From a virus: DNA of 24,100 nt. Every line of letters begins with the position of its first letter. The stretch's first letter is position 1. The stretch lies in the IMG/VR virus record IMGVR_UViG_3300010371_000113, positions 1 to 24,100 of that record. One strand, given 5' to 3'. Positions 7,494-15,370 of the stretch are shown one piece after another. Made by a program: the position numbers and the translations under genes. The notes beneath the pieces are model-generated. The model did no database searches, was not told the origin of the DNA, and saw only the letters and a program-made list of their open reading frames with translations.

Positions 7494-7891
7494 ATCTTCA
7501 CGGGCTCGTACGCGGCGTCATTGGCACCGTCAACCCGGACATAGCCGTGGACTTGTTTGTGTCCACAGGCTACGGGCAAAACGCGTCATTCAAACAGGTC
7601 CCACAGTACGCGGCCAAGCAGACTGTGCAAGCGCAGGTCCAGGCATTGACGGCCAAGGACTTGCGCCACGAAGCCCTCCAGAACTTGGAAGGCGTCAAGC
7701 GTGCGGTGTACCTGTACGGAAACATTCAGGGGCTTGTCCGCCCGGACGGTAAGGGCGGGGACTTGCTCTTCTACCCCCAAGTTCCAGGGGGAACTAAACA
7801 GTGCTGGAAAACCGTCTGTGTGCTGGAGACGTGGCCGGACTGGTGTAAGGTTGCCGTGGTCCTACAGTTGAATCAGGCGCCACCGTCATGA
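7490..7891 (+). CDS. Neck-region protein, putative head-closure/stopper
   Basis: 133 residues, ATG overlapping the previous TGA. It begins MNLHGLVRGVIGTVNPDIAV, then TGYGQNASFKQVPQYA, a QAQVQALTAKDL segment, VYLYGNIQGLVRPDGKGGDLL and VCVLETWPDWCKVAVVLQ. This layout, a small beta-barrel-like protein ending in ETWPDW..VAVVLQ, recurs in related phages between the gp10-like and tail terminator genes. Its position suggests the stopper or closure ring that seals the packaged head. No catalytic residues are visible. The functional name is inference from order. Confidence 0.6.
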   Translation: MNLHGLVRGVIGTVNPDIAVDLFVSTGYGQNASFKQVPQYAAKQTVQAQVQALTAKDLRHEALQNLEGVKRAVYLYGNIQGLVRPDGKGGDLLFYPQVPGGTKQCWKTVCVLETWPDWCKVAVVLQLNQAPPS

Positions 7892-8427
7892 GCTTCACCG
7901 TTGATATAACCTTGGACGACTTGTACAAGGCCGTGGGGAATTTCCTGCAAGGTGTCGTGGGGGTGGACCCCAACACCAGCGCGTTAGTTCCCGTGGTTAC
8001 TGGGCAGCCCAACCTTGTGCCCCAGCCGGCTGTGCCCTACATGCTCATCCAGGGGTTTGTGTCAGGCCGCCACACCACGAACATTCACCGATACGATACG
8101 GCCGCGCAGACGACGGCCACCCAGCAAAACACCACCGTCAAGATGCAACTGGACTGCTACGGGCCAGCCAGCCACACGTGGGCCACCATGGTCTCCACCT
8201 TGTGGCGCGACCCCTACGGGTGCGCGGTCCTGAAACCCTCCGGCTGCCAACCCCTGTATACGGGTGAGCCCTTCCAGGGCGCCCTGGTCAACGGGGAAGA
8301 GCAGTACGAGGAACGCTGGACCGTGGAGCTATTCTTGCAATACAATCCTGTTACCATAATCCCGCAGCAGTCAGCAACGGCTGCCGGGGTGACCGTCATT
8401 AACGTGGACGAGAAGTACGCGCCATGA
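7888..8427 (+). CDS. Tail terminator / neck protein (LIC_12616-type)
   Basis: 179 residues with a 4-nt overlap at both ends. The pattern is that of the phage neck terminator (LIC_12616-like) group: an N-terminal TLDDLYKAVGNFLQGVVG helix, VPYMLIQGFVSGRHTTN, a KMQLDCYGPASHTWATMVSTLWRDPYG segment and the EERWTVELFLQYNPV strand near the end. Tail terminator proteins cap the tube and sheath and join the tail to the neck. The next two genes encode sheath and tube, which supports the call. Confidence 0.75.
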   Translation: MSFTVDITLDDLYKAVGNFLQGVVGVDPNTSALVPVVTGQPNLVPQPAVPYMLIQGFVSGRHTTNIHRYDTAAQTTATQQNTTVKMQLDCYGPASHTWATMVSTLWRDPYGCAVLKPSGCQPLYTGEPFQGALVNGEEQYEERWTVELFLQYNPVTIIPQQSATAAGVTVINVDEKYAP

Positions 8428-9950
8428 ATTCCATACCAGCATCCAAGTTTGTCAGCGTGGTCCCTTCCGTTTTGGGAAGCGGGGGTAGTCCGCTGACGCT
8501 GAACGCCGTGTTTCTGACCAAGTCCACCCGCGTACCAATCGGTACCGTTATGGGCTTCAGCAGCGTGTTGAGCGTGCAAAACTTCTTCGGCGTCGGCAGC
8601 GTGGAAGCTCTCATGGCCGGGGTGTACTTCCTCGGGTTCAGCGGTTCCACCCGGCTACCGGGAACCCTGTATTTCAGCCAGTACGCGGCCACGGCCGTTG
8701 CAGGTTACGCCCGGTCCGGCTCGTTCGCGGGTGTCACCCTGAGCCAGTTGCAAGCCCTGTCGGGGGTCCTGACCTTGTCGGTGGACGGCGTCAGCCACAC
8801 CAGCGCGGCCATTGACCTGTCCACGGCCACCAGTTTCACCAACGCTGCGGCACTCGTCCAGGCCGGCCTTCTGGCGGGCACCCCGTCCAGCACGGCCACG
8901 GTTACCTACGACTCCCAGCTTTCGGCGTTCGTCATCACGTCCCCCACGACTGGCGTCACTTCGGCCGTCACCTACGCCACGGGCACGCTGTCTGCGGGCT
9001 TGAAGCTCACGGCCGCCACTGGCGCCGTCCTGTCGGCTGGGGCCGCTCCGTACGTCCCTGGCGCGGCCATGGACGCCATCGTGAACGTTACCCAGAACTG
9101 GGCCACCTTCACCCACACGTGGGAGCCGGTGGACTCGGACAAGATTCTGTTTGCCACATGGGCCAATACCGCCAGCGCGGCGGGCGCGGAGCGGTTCGTG
9201 TACGTGGCTGAAACCACGGACATTACCCTGACCCAAGGACCGGCCAGCCAAGGCAGCTTCGTGCAGGCCACCAGCGCGTTCAACGGCCGTGCGGCCTGCT
9301 ACTCGGACCCCACTGTGGTGCCGCAGTACGGCCTTACTGCGGCGTTCCTGTGCGGCTACGCGGGCGCCATCAACTGGAGCGCTCCGAATGGCCGCGCCAC
9401 TTCGGCGTACCGTTCAAGCTCCGCCTTGACCCCTTCGGTGACCAGCCGGACCGCTTCGGACAATCTGGACGCCAACGGCGTCAACTACTACGCGGCTGTG
9501 GCCACGGCCAACCAGTCATTCCAATACCTGTTCCCTGGCGCCATCAGCGGCCAGTGGCTGTGGGTGGACGACTACATTGACCAGATTTACCTGAACAGCC
9601 AGTTTCAGCTTGCGCTGTTGTCCTACCTGACTGCGGTCAACGCGGTCCCGTACAATGACAACGGCTACAGCCAACTGCGCGCGGCCATGCGCGGACCCAT
9701 TGACGAAGCGGTGAACAACGGCACCATTCGCAAGGGCATCACCCTGAGCCCGGCGCAGATTGCGGCGTTGACTCAGGCCACGGGTGGTATCGACATCAGC
9801 GGCACCCTGTTCGCACAGGGCTGGTACCTGCAGATTCTGGACCCCGGCGCCATCGTTCGCGGCCAGCGCGGCAGCCCCAACATGACATTCTGGTATACGG
9901 ACGGCGGAGCGATTCAGAAGCTGAATCTGGCGTCCGTGGACATTCTCTAA
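8424..9950 (+). CDS. Contractile tail sheath protein, DUF3383 family
   Basis: 508 residues. It matches DUF3383 sheath-like proteins: IPASKFVSVVPSVLGSGGSP at the start, FLTKSTRVPIGTV, VQNFFGVGSVEALMAGVYF, FSGSTRLPGTLYFSQY, an inserted beta domain at about 95-210, and a conserved C-terminal half with NWATFTHTWEP, GRATSAYRSS, GVNYYAAVATANQSF, GQWLWVDDYIDQIYLNSQFQ and GIDISGTLFAQGWYLQI. Sheath monomers polymerise around the tail tube and contract on infection. Presence of this gene is the main evidence for a myovirus morphology. Confidence 0.88.
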   Translation: MNSIPASKFVSVVPSVLGSGGSPLTLNAVFLTKSTRVPIGTVMGFSSVLSVQNFFGVGSVEALMAGVYFLGFSGSTRLPGTLYFSQYAATAVAGYARSGSFAGVTLSQLQALSGVLTLSVDGVSHTSAAIDLSTATSFTNAAALVQAGLLAGTPSSTATVTYDSQLSAFVITSPTTGVTSAVTYATGTLSAGLKLTAATGAVLSAGAAPYVPGAAMDAIVNVTQNWATFTHTWEPVDSDKILFATWANTASAAGAERFVYVAETTDITLTQGPASQGSFVQATSAFNGRAACYSDPTVVPQYGLTAAFLCGYAGAINWSAPNGRATSAYRSSSALTPSVTSRTASDNLDANGVNYYAAVATANQSFQYLFPGAISGQWLWVDDYIDQIYLNSQFQLALLSYLTAVNAVPYNDNGYSQLRAAMRGPIDEAVNNGTIRKGITLSPAQIAALTQATGGIDISGTLFAQGWYLQILDPGAIVRGQRGSPNMTFWYTDGGAIQKLNLASVDIL

Positions 9951-9964
9951 TCTGAGCCACCACC

Positions 9965-10399
9965 ATGCAAACTATCACGTCAGCCAACAGTGAATTCGTT
10001 CTCAAGTGCTCCAAGGTGTTCACGGCCCCGCAGGTTGTGGAGGGCTACGCCACTGAGGACGCGTGGAACGTCGCGCAGTTCGAAGTAGCCCAGACGCGCG
10101 TGGGTGTGGACGGCCGCATGTCGGCGGGCTTCGTGCCTGCCACCAAGGAAATGGACGTTATGTTCCAGGCGGACGGGCCGGGGCGTCAGATTTTCCAGCG
10201 CATTCTTGGCGTGATGGAAGCCACGCGGGAAGTGGTGTTCATCGAAAACGCCACCTTGGCCCTGCCGGGCACCGGGGAAGTGTGGGAATTCACCAAGGGC
10301 GTCATCACCAAGGCGCCCAAGACACCACCGGGCAAGAAGGTTTTGGAGGTTACCACGTGGCAGATTACGTGGCAGGACATCCAGCCGGCAGGACTCTAA
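9965..10399 (+). CDS. Tail tube protein (DUF3277-like phage structural protein)
   Basis: 144 residues. It begins with a Ser/Asn-rich strand (MQTITSANSEFVLK), then GRMSAGFVPATKEMDVMFQADG, FQRILGVMEA and a C-terminal VLEVTTWQITWQDI strand. Small beta-barrel proteins of this length placed right after a DUF3383 sheath gene form the inner tube in related phages. No strong ribosome binding site is seen, and the 14-nt gap before the ATG holds nothing notable. Family name is from memory of pattern and place; the tube role is well supported by order. Confidence 0.75.
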   Translation: MQTITSANSEFVLKCSKVFTAPQVVEGYATEDAWNVAQFEVAQTRVGVDGRMSAGFVPATKEMDVMFQADGPGRQIFQRILGVMEATREVVFIENATLALPGTGEVWEFTKGVITKAPKTPPGKKVLEVTTWQITWQDIQPAGL

Positions 10400-10424
10400 C
10401 ACTTGACACTTGAGGGCCGCACGC

Positions 10425-10808
10425 ATGGCCAGACGGAAAGAAACGGTTACGATTGAGGCAGAAGGCCGCGACAAGGGCAAGGTGTTTGTAATCACCGAAA
10501 TGCCAGCGGACCAAGCGGAGCGCTGGGCAATTCGCGCCCTGCTCGCGCTGGCCAAGGCTGGCGTCACGGTGACGGACGCTGCCCAAGGAATGGCTGGGCT
10601 GGCGGCTGCCGGGCTTGCTGCGTTGGGCTCCCTGCCCTACGAAGCGGTTGGGCCGCTTATGGCTGAGATGTTTAGCTGTGTGAAATACCAACACCAGCCA
10701 AACCAGCCGCTGCAGGACATTGACGACGGTGAACGGTCGCAGATTGAGGAAGTGGCCACGCGGTTGGAACTGCGCAAGCGCATCTTTAAACTGCACACGG
10801 GTTTTTAG
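10425..10808 (+). CDS. Tail assembly chaperone, short form (G-like)
   Basis: 127 residues. It begins MARRKETVTIEAEGRDKGK, then VFVITEMPADQAERWAIRALLALAKAGV, an Ala/Gly-rich middle, SLPYEAVGPLMAEMF and VATRLELRKRIFKLHTGF. I recall this layout from tail assembly chaperones encoded between tube and tape measure genes. The ATG at 10425 has GAGG 9 nt upstream; an in-frame TTG at 10410 is less likely. The gene ends on GGT TTT TAG, and this end is a -1 slippery site that lets some ribosomes continue into the next domain. Chaperones of this kind coat the tape measure during tail assembly and are absent from the virion. Confidence 0.8.
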   Translation: MARRKETVTIEAEGRDKGKVFVITEMPADQAERWAIRALLALAKAGVTVTDAAQGMAGLAAAGLAALGSLPYEAVGPLMAEMFSCVKYQHQPNQPLQDIDDGERSQIEEVATRLELRKRIFKLHTGF

Positions 10809-11044
10809 AAGGCCGGAAGTCCCCGGACTACGGGTTGGCTTTTGCGCATCGTGCGGACGTGCCCGGCCTTATCGACTACGTGAACGTGCCCCGCCTGATT
10901 GGTTCGCTGGTATCGGGGCGTCACGCTACCCTGTGGGAGCTTCAAAGCGTTTATGGCATCATGGACGCGTATAACCTGCTGGAAGTCCAGACGGTTGACG
11001 CCCACAACGAGATACGCGTGAAGAAATGGCAAGCGCAACCATAA
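10425..11044 (+). CDS. Tail assembly chaperone, long form made by -1 frameshift (GT-like)
   Basis: Slipping back one base at 10799-10805 fuses the 127-residue chaperone to 79 further residues in the -1 frame, giving 206. The added part has no good start codon of its own: the first candidate is a TTG at 10835, without a ribosome binding site. It reads SPDYGLAFAHRADVPGLIDY, then VPRLIGSLVSGRHATLWELQ and AYNLLEVQTVDAHNEIRVKKWQ, a helical domain unlike the first. The fused gene overlaps the tape measure start by 19 nt. In lambda and many long-tailed phages the long form bridges the chaperone to the tail tube during assembly (established for lambda G/GT). Confidence 0.78.
10799..10805 (+). promoter_or_regulatory. 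-1 ribosomal frameshift site, G_GGT_TTT
   Basis: The heptamer GGGTTTT has the X_XXY_YYZ form in the reading frame of the chaperone, with the stop codon TAG next. After a -1 slip reading continues TTA GAA GGC without a stop until 11044. Short GC-rich stems are possible downstream, for example CCGG 10813-10816 with CCGG 10823-10826, 7 nt after the heptamer. They are short and I do not claim a specific stimulatory structure. Confidence 0.8.
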
Positions 11045-12507
11045 TTGACCGGCTGGTAGTAGAGCTTGGCCTTGACCCCGCGTTGTTCAAGAAGGGCAAC
11101 ACGGAAGTCCGCACCGAGACCAAGAAGACACAAGACGACGTGAGCAAGGCTGCCGGTGAAATGCTGGGAGCCCTTCACAAGGTTGCGGCCGAATTCATCA
11201 GCCTGTTCCTTGTCGTCCGCAGCGTCCACGACGTTGTTGGGTTGTTCGCGGACCTTAACGAAAACGTCCGGCAGCTTGGCATTGACTCGCGCAACACGGG
11301 ACAGTCTGCCGCAGCGCTGCGCGACTGGGGCAACATTGCGGAAATGGCCGGGGGCAAGGCTGAAGACGCCCTTGGAACAATCACCGGCCTGCAACAGTCG
11401 ATTTTCAACGCCAAGCAGGGCTACGGCTACAGTGAGCAGTTGAAGAACTTCGGGCGCATTGGTGTGGACACCGGTGTGGCCCAAGGTCAGATGCGTGACT
11501 TTCATGACCTGCTGTTGGATACGTCCAAGGCGTTGCAGCAGTTCAGCCAGCCCGACCGTTTCCAGTTCGCGCAAAAGCTGGGCATCCAGGGCGGCCTTGC
11601 CAACGCTGTGACCGAAGGGCCGGAAGTCCTAGAAAAGTATTGGCAGCAGCAACTGAAGATTCACCAGACCACCGACGCGGATACACGCGCGGCTCAGGAA
11701 CTGGCCAAGGCGTGGGACCTGCTCAAGGACAAAATGCGGGCGTTGACGACGCAGATACTGACGGCTGTCAGTCCTGCGATTCAACACCTGTTCAACGCGT
11801 TCGGGAACTGGCTGTCCAAACACCAAGGTGACTTTGAAGGCGGTATCAACAAGCTTGCGGAGTGGGCCACGGGTGACGGGCCGGGCAAGATTATAGACGC
11901 CATGACTTCCATCGGGGACGCTGCCATTAGCGCGGCGGAATTCCTGAACAAGATGTTGGGCCGCAGCGCACCCACGAAGGAAGAACTGTTGGGCAATGAA
12001 AAGCCCATGTTCTACGGAGCATTCAGCGCGGCGGAAAAGAAGTACGGCTTGCCCAGCGGGCTGTTGGACAATCCTGACCTGCGGGGCTCCACGTTGGACC
12101 TTGACCAGCGCAGCGACGCCCTTTCGGTGTTGCACGACCAAGCCGGTGGTGACAAGGGTGACCCCGATTGGAAGAAGGCCGTAGCCGCATTCAAACAGCA
12201 GTACACGGACCCCAGCCTTATCAAGAAGGGCTTGTGGGAACGTCAAATGGACTGGTTCAAGTCGCTGGGCTCCGGTAACCCCGACGCGTCCAAGGCTGCT
12301 GCGGGTGCGGCACCGTCCCCTGGCGCGCAGCAAGCCCTGGCGGGCAAGCCCATAGCTGACACGGGCTCGCGCGGCAACACCACTGTCACAATCGACAAGG
12401 TGAACGTATACACGCAAGCCACCGACGCAAACGGCATTGCTTCCGACATTGGCGGAGCGTTGAACCGTAAGTTAACTGTCACATACGCGGACGGTGCCCT
12501 GTCATGA
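11026..12507 (+). CDS. Tail tape measure protein
   Basis: 493 residues. The N-terminus (ATIIDRLVVELGLDPALFKKG) and a following helical region are typical of tape measures. A hydrophobic stretch (EFISLFLVVRSVHDVVGLF) lies at about 57-75. The middle is Gln/Ala-rich helical sequence. The C-terminus has TTVTIDKVNVYTQATDANGI followed by SDIGGALNRKL, common at the end of this family. At about 330-345 AEKKYGLPSGLLDN resembles the opening of a lytic transglycosylase (SLT) domain, but the catalytic Glu-Ser motif that should follow is not seen. It is short for a myovirus; at about 0.15 nm per residue it predicts a tail near 75 nm. The start overlaps the long chaperone. Confidence 0.85.
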   Translation: MASATIIDRLVVELGLDPALFKKGNTEVRTETKKTQDDVSKAAGEMLGALHKVAAEFISLFLVVRSVHDVVGLFADLNENVRQLGIDSRNTGQSAAALRDWGNIAEMAGGKAEDALGTITGLQQSIFNAKQGYGYSEQLKNFGRIGVDTGVAQGQMRDFHDLLLDTSKALQQFSQPDRFQFAQKLGIQGGLANAVTEGPEVLEKYWQQQLKIHQTTDADTRAAQELAKAWDLLKDKMRALTTQILTAVSPAIQHLFNAFGNWLSKHQGDFEGGINKLAEWATGDGPGKIIDAMTSIGDAAISAAEFLNKMLGRSAPTKEELLGNEKPMFYGAFSAAEKKYGLPSGLLDNPDLRGSTLDLDQRSDALSVLHDQAGGDKGDPDWKKAVAAFKQQYTDPSLIKKGLWERQMDWFKSLGSGNPDASKAAAGAAPSPGAQQALAGKPIADTGSRGNTTVTIDKVNVYTQATDANGIASDIGGALNRKLTVTYADGALS

Positions 12508-13178
12508 GCGGAATTCCAGTTTACAACGTCCCCAACCTGCCGGGCATCCCGCCCATGGTGCGGGCCGTATTCTCCAATGTTGCCACCTTCCAAGGCGTGG
12601 CCGCTGCCGTGGGAAACACCATTTCGTTTTTCCAGGGTCCTAGCCCGCTGCCCCCGTGGGGCATCTATGACGACCAGTTCAACAGCGTGGTGGACGCTGA
12701 CAGCATCCTGTCATTCACCCACAGGAATGAAGCCAGCGTGGCAGACTTTCCTGTGCAAGACGGTACCTTTGCCACCTACAACAAGGTGGTCCTGCCCTAC
12801 TCCGCTATGGTACGCGTCAGCAAGGGCGGCACGCTGTTGGACCGTACCAACCTGCTACGGCAGATTGAGGCATTGTTCAGCAGCCTGAAAAAGTACACCA
12901 TCGTGACCCCGGAGCGTTCCTACCTGAACGTGAACGTGGAAGGCACGGAGGTGACGCGCATTGACAAAGATGACGCGTTTTTCTTGACCCATGTTGACTT
13001 GCGGTTCAGGCAGGTCAAGCCGGTCACGGCCGTGTTCACCACGACGGCAGCCGACACCCAGAACGCACAGGACCCCAGCGCACCGGCCCCGGCCAACCAG
13101 GGCGTGCAGCAGCCTGCCACGACCAGCAGCGCGGCCAGTGCTCAGGCAACCAACGTGCTATCCGGGGGTGCCCCATGA
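12504..13178 (+). CDS. Baseplate Dit-like protein
   Basis: 224 residues. Residues 40-175 match the Dit-like phage tail protein N-terminal family: PPWGIYDDQFNSVVDADSIL, SFTHRNEASVADFPVQDGTF, ATYNKVVLPYSAMVRVSKGG, IEALFSSLKKYTIVTPERSY and a final HVDLRFRQVK strand. The last 45 residues are Ala/Thr/Gln/Pro-rich and probably disordered. Proteins of this type link the end of the tail tube to the baseplate hub. It overlaps the tape measure by 4 nt and is followed by plug and hub genes, the normal order. Confidence 0.78.
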   Translation: MSGIPVYNVPNLPGIPPMVRAVFSNVATFQGVAAAVGNTISFFQGPSPLPPWGIYDDQFNSVVDADSILSFTHRNEASVADFPVQDGTFATYNKVVLPYSAMVRVSKGGTLLDRTNLLRQIEALFSSLKKYTIVTPERSYLNVNVEGTEVTRIDKDDAFFLTHVDLRFRQVKPVTAVFTTTAADTQNAQDPSAPAPANQGVQQPATTSSAASAQATNVLSGGAP

Positions 13179-13495
13179 TTACCGTACCCCTGGCGACTGT
13201 CGCGTCGCAGACGCTGACAATCAACCTTAACAACCAGTCCTGTCAGCTTGCTGTGTACACCCTCGGCTTGGATGCTGACGCCCATTTGTACCTTGACCTG
13301 TCGGTGGCGGGCGTGCCTATCCTCAACACGAAAATATGCCGCAACGTTGCGCGGCTGCTGTTGGGCGCGGGCTACCGTGGCTTCGTGGGTGACCTGATGT
13401 TTATTGACACCCAAGGGGACACGGACCCCGTGGCGTCGGGCTTGGGCTCGCGCTATGAACTGGTGTACCTGCTGCCGTCTGAGCTACCAGCATGA
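13175..13495 (+). CDS. Baseplate plug protein
   Basis: 106 residues. It is a small all-beta protein with LATVASQTLTINLNNQSCQL, ADAHLYLDLSVAGVPILNTK, ICRNVARLLLGAGYRGFVGDLM, FIDTQGDTDPV and GSRYELVYL. This matches the phage baseplate plug family, whose members fill the distal end of the tube under the hub. It overlaps both neighbours by 4 nt. Length is right for the family. Confidence 0.78.
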   Translation: MITVPLATVASQTLTINLNNQSCQLAVYTLGLDADAHLYLDLSVAGVPILNTKICRNVARLLLGAGYRGFVGDLMFIDTQGDTDPVASGLGSRYELVYLLPSELPA

Positions 13496-14379
13496 CGACG
13501 GACAGCTTTAGCGCGGCCAAGCGTCTGCGCGTTACGTTCATCCTGTCCCCGGAAAACAGCAACGGGGTATTCCCCGGAACCAACAGCAACACGTTGGTCC
13601 TTGAAGACTTGCGCGTCCGGCTGCAGGTCCAGGCTGTGCCGGGTGCCATTTCCACCAACATGTCCATGGCTGTGTACGGCATGCGTAAGGCGGACATGAA
13701 CGCCCTTACCACCATCTTTTTCAAGTCCATCAACGCCATTCACCAGAACACGGTGATAGTGGACGCTGACAGCGGGGACGGCTACACCCAAGTGTTTAGC
13801 GGGATGATTACCGAAGCACAGCCCGTGTATGACGGCATGCCCGCTGCGTTCTTTCAGGTGACGGGCATCGTGGGATACCAACACCAGATTAACCCGGTGC
13901 CACCCTCCAGCTACCGTGGCAGCGTGTCCGTGGCCACCGTGGTTGCGGACCTTGCGGGCAAAATGGGCTACGCGTTTGAGAACGATGGCGTAACGGCCGT
14001 CATTTCCAACCCGTACCTGCCGGGCACGTATTGGGACCAACTGCAGCGGGTGTGCTATGCGTCTTATACGCAGTACGTCCTGGCGGCTGACACCCTGGCC
14101 ATTTACCCGTATGGACTCCCACGCACCACCGTCCCAACGTTGACCGTGAGCCCCGCCGATATCCTGCAAGGCTACCCTGGCCTGGAGAAGTACGGCCTGA
14201 AGCTCACCACGCTGTTCAACCCCGGACTGGTTCCAGGCGGGCGCGTCAAGGTTGTGGGCTCCGACATTCCCAACGCCAACGGCCTGTGGTTCCCGTTCAT
14301 CGTGGACCACATCTTGGAAGCCAACATCCCTGGCGGGCTGTGGCAAACAGTTTCACAGTGTCAGCCGGTGGCGCCATGA
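13492..14379 (+). CDS. Baseplate hub protein (Mu gp44 / T4 gp27-like)
   Basis: 295 residues. It opens with KRLRVTFILSPENSNGVFPG and a LRVRLQVQAVPGAISTNMSM strand region, then IVDADSGDGYTQVFSGMITE and a second tube-like repeat about 140-295 with VATVVADLAGKMGYAFENDG. This two-domain layout is that of gp27-like hub proteins, which make the transition from six-fold tail tube to three-fold spike. It lies directly upstream of the spike gene. Family is inferred from layout and order; individual motifs are weakly conserved in this group. Confidence 0.72.
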   Translation: MTTDSFSAAKRLRVTFILSPENSNGVFPGTNSNTLVLEDLRVRLQVQAVPGAISTNMSMAVYGMRKADMNALTTIFFKSINAIHQNTVIVDADSGDGYTQVFSGMITEAQPVYDGMPAAFFQVTGIVGYQHQINPVPPSSYRGSVSVATVVADLAGKMGYAFENDGVTAVISNPYLPGTYWDQLQRVCYASYTQYVLAADTLAIYPYGLPRTTVPTLTVSPADILQGYPGLEKYGLKLTTLFNPGLVPGGRVKVVGSDIPNANGLWFPFIVDHILEANIPGGLWQTVSQCQPVAP

Positions 14380-15008
14380 GTACCCCGTTTCAGACTCCGA
14401 CCGACGCGGCCAACGAATTCACCAAGCTGCAGTTCGTTTTCCTCCAGCTACTGCGCGGGCTGGCCGGCCCCACGCTGGTCAAGGTTGTGGCCTGCTCCAC
14501 CAACGGAGCCTTGGCCCCCACGGGCACCGTGGACGTGCAGCCGCTGGTGAATCAGGTGGACGGGGCCGGCACGGGCGTGGCCCATGACGTGGTGTACGGC
14601 GTCCCCTACGTGCGCTTCCAGGGGCAAGACTCGGCCGTCATTCTGGACCCCCAGCCGGGGGACATAGGCGTGGCCGTGTTCGCCAGCCGGGACATTTCGG
14701 CCGTGGTGGCGGCCAAGGGGCCAGCCAACCCCGGCTCCAGGCGCGTCTACGACTTCGCTGACGGGCTTTACCTTGGGGCCGTGCTGGGAGCCACCCCGAC
14801 GCAATACGTGCGCTTTTACGCGGGCGGGGTGGACGTGGTGAGCCCCGGCACCGTGACCATACGCGGCGCGTCCATCGTTCTGGACGGGCCGGTGACGGGC
14901 ACCCACGGTGCAGAGTTTACCCAAGACGTGACAGCACAGGGTACGAGTGTACATAATCATACCCATCCTGACCCGCAGGGCGGGAATACCGGACCCCCGA
15001 ACCCATGA
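14376..15008 (+). CDS. Membrane-puncturing spike / baseplate assembly protein (Gp138-like, gpV-like)
   Basis: 210 residues from the ATG at 14376, overlapping the hub stop by 4 nt; the frame stays open upstream but only inside the hub gene. An N-terminal helix is followed by an OB-fold-like domain (about 35-115) with VDVQPLVNQV, VYGVPYVRFQG and LDPQPGDIGVAVFASRDIS, then a beta-helix part (VDVVSPGTVTIRGASIVLDG) and a tip with SVHNHTHPDPQGGNTGPPNP. HxH at a spike tip binds an iron ion in P2 gpV and phi92 gp138, and the HNHTH here fits that role. The spike pierces the outer membrane when the sheath contracts. Confidence 0.82.
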   Translation: MSTPFQTPTDAANEFTKLQFVFLQLLRGLAGPTLVKVVACSTNGALAPTGTVDVQPLVNQVDGAGTGVAHDVVYGVPYVRFQGQDSAVILDPQPGDIGVAVFASRDISAVVAAKGPANPGSRRVYDFADGLYLGAVLGATPTQYVRFYAGGVDVVSPGTVTIRGASIVLDGPVTGTHGAEFTQDVTAQGTSVHNHTHPDPQGGNTGPPNP

Positions 15009-15370
15009 AAAGCTTACTGCTGGAACTTGACAATTGGGACCTTTGCGTGGACGCCGCTGGCAATATTGCCGTGGCTGATGAGCCCTACCGCATTGCCCAA
15101 GACGTGGCCAGCGCAATCAAGACGTTCGCGGGTGAAGTCTGGTATGACTCCACCTTGGGCATTCCCTACTTCTCCCAGATACTGGGCCAGCACCCGCCGC
15201 TGTCGCTGTTTCAAGAGTACATGGTAAACGCTGCACTGTCCGTGGACGGTGTGGCCGCCAACCCGCCCCCGCAGTGTATCGTGACTGAGTTTGACACCGG
15301 GACGCGAACGCTAACCGGCAGCGTCACGTTTACTGACACGTCGGGCAATCAACAGGTGGTAGCGCTGTGA
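15005..15370 (+). CDS. Baseplate wedge protein, gp25/gpW family
   Basis: 121 residues. It has the gp25-like pattern: DNWDLCVDAAGNIAVADEPY, IAQDVASAIKTFAGEVWYDS, LGIPYFSQILGQHPPLSLFQ and a C-terminal TLTGSVTFTDTSG strand. This family nucleates sheath assembly on the baseplate. It overlaps spike and gpJ-like genes by 4 nt each. Length is normal. Confidence 0.85.
   Translation: MKSLLLELDNWDLCVDAAGNIAVADEPYRIAQDVASAIKTFAGEVWYDSTLGIPYFSQILGQHPPLSLFQEYMVNAALSVDGVAANPPPQCIVTEFDTGTRTLTGSVTFTDTSGNQQVVAL

Noticed and set aside
7102-7752. Plus-strand frame of 216 residues over the neck genes
   Set aside because: Arg/Ser/Pro-rich shadow of two well-supported genes in another frame.
10403-10408. TTGACA before the chaperone gene as a -35 box
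   Set aside because: No -10-like hexamer lies 16-18 bases downstream; the region is GC-rich.
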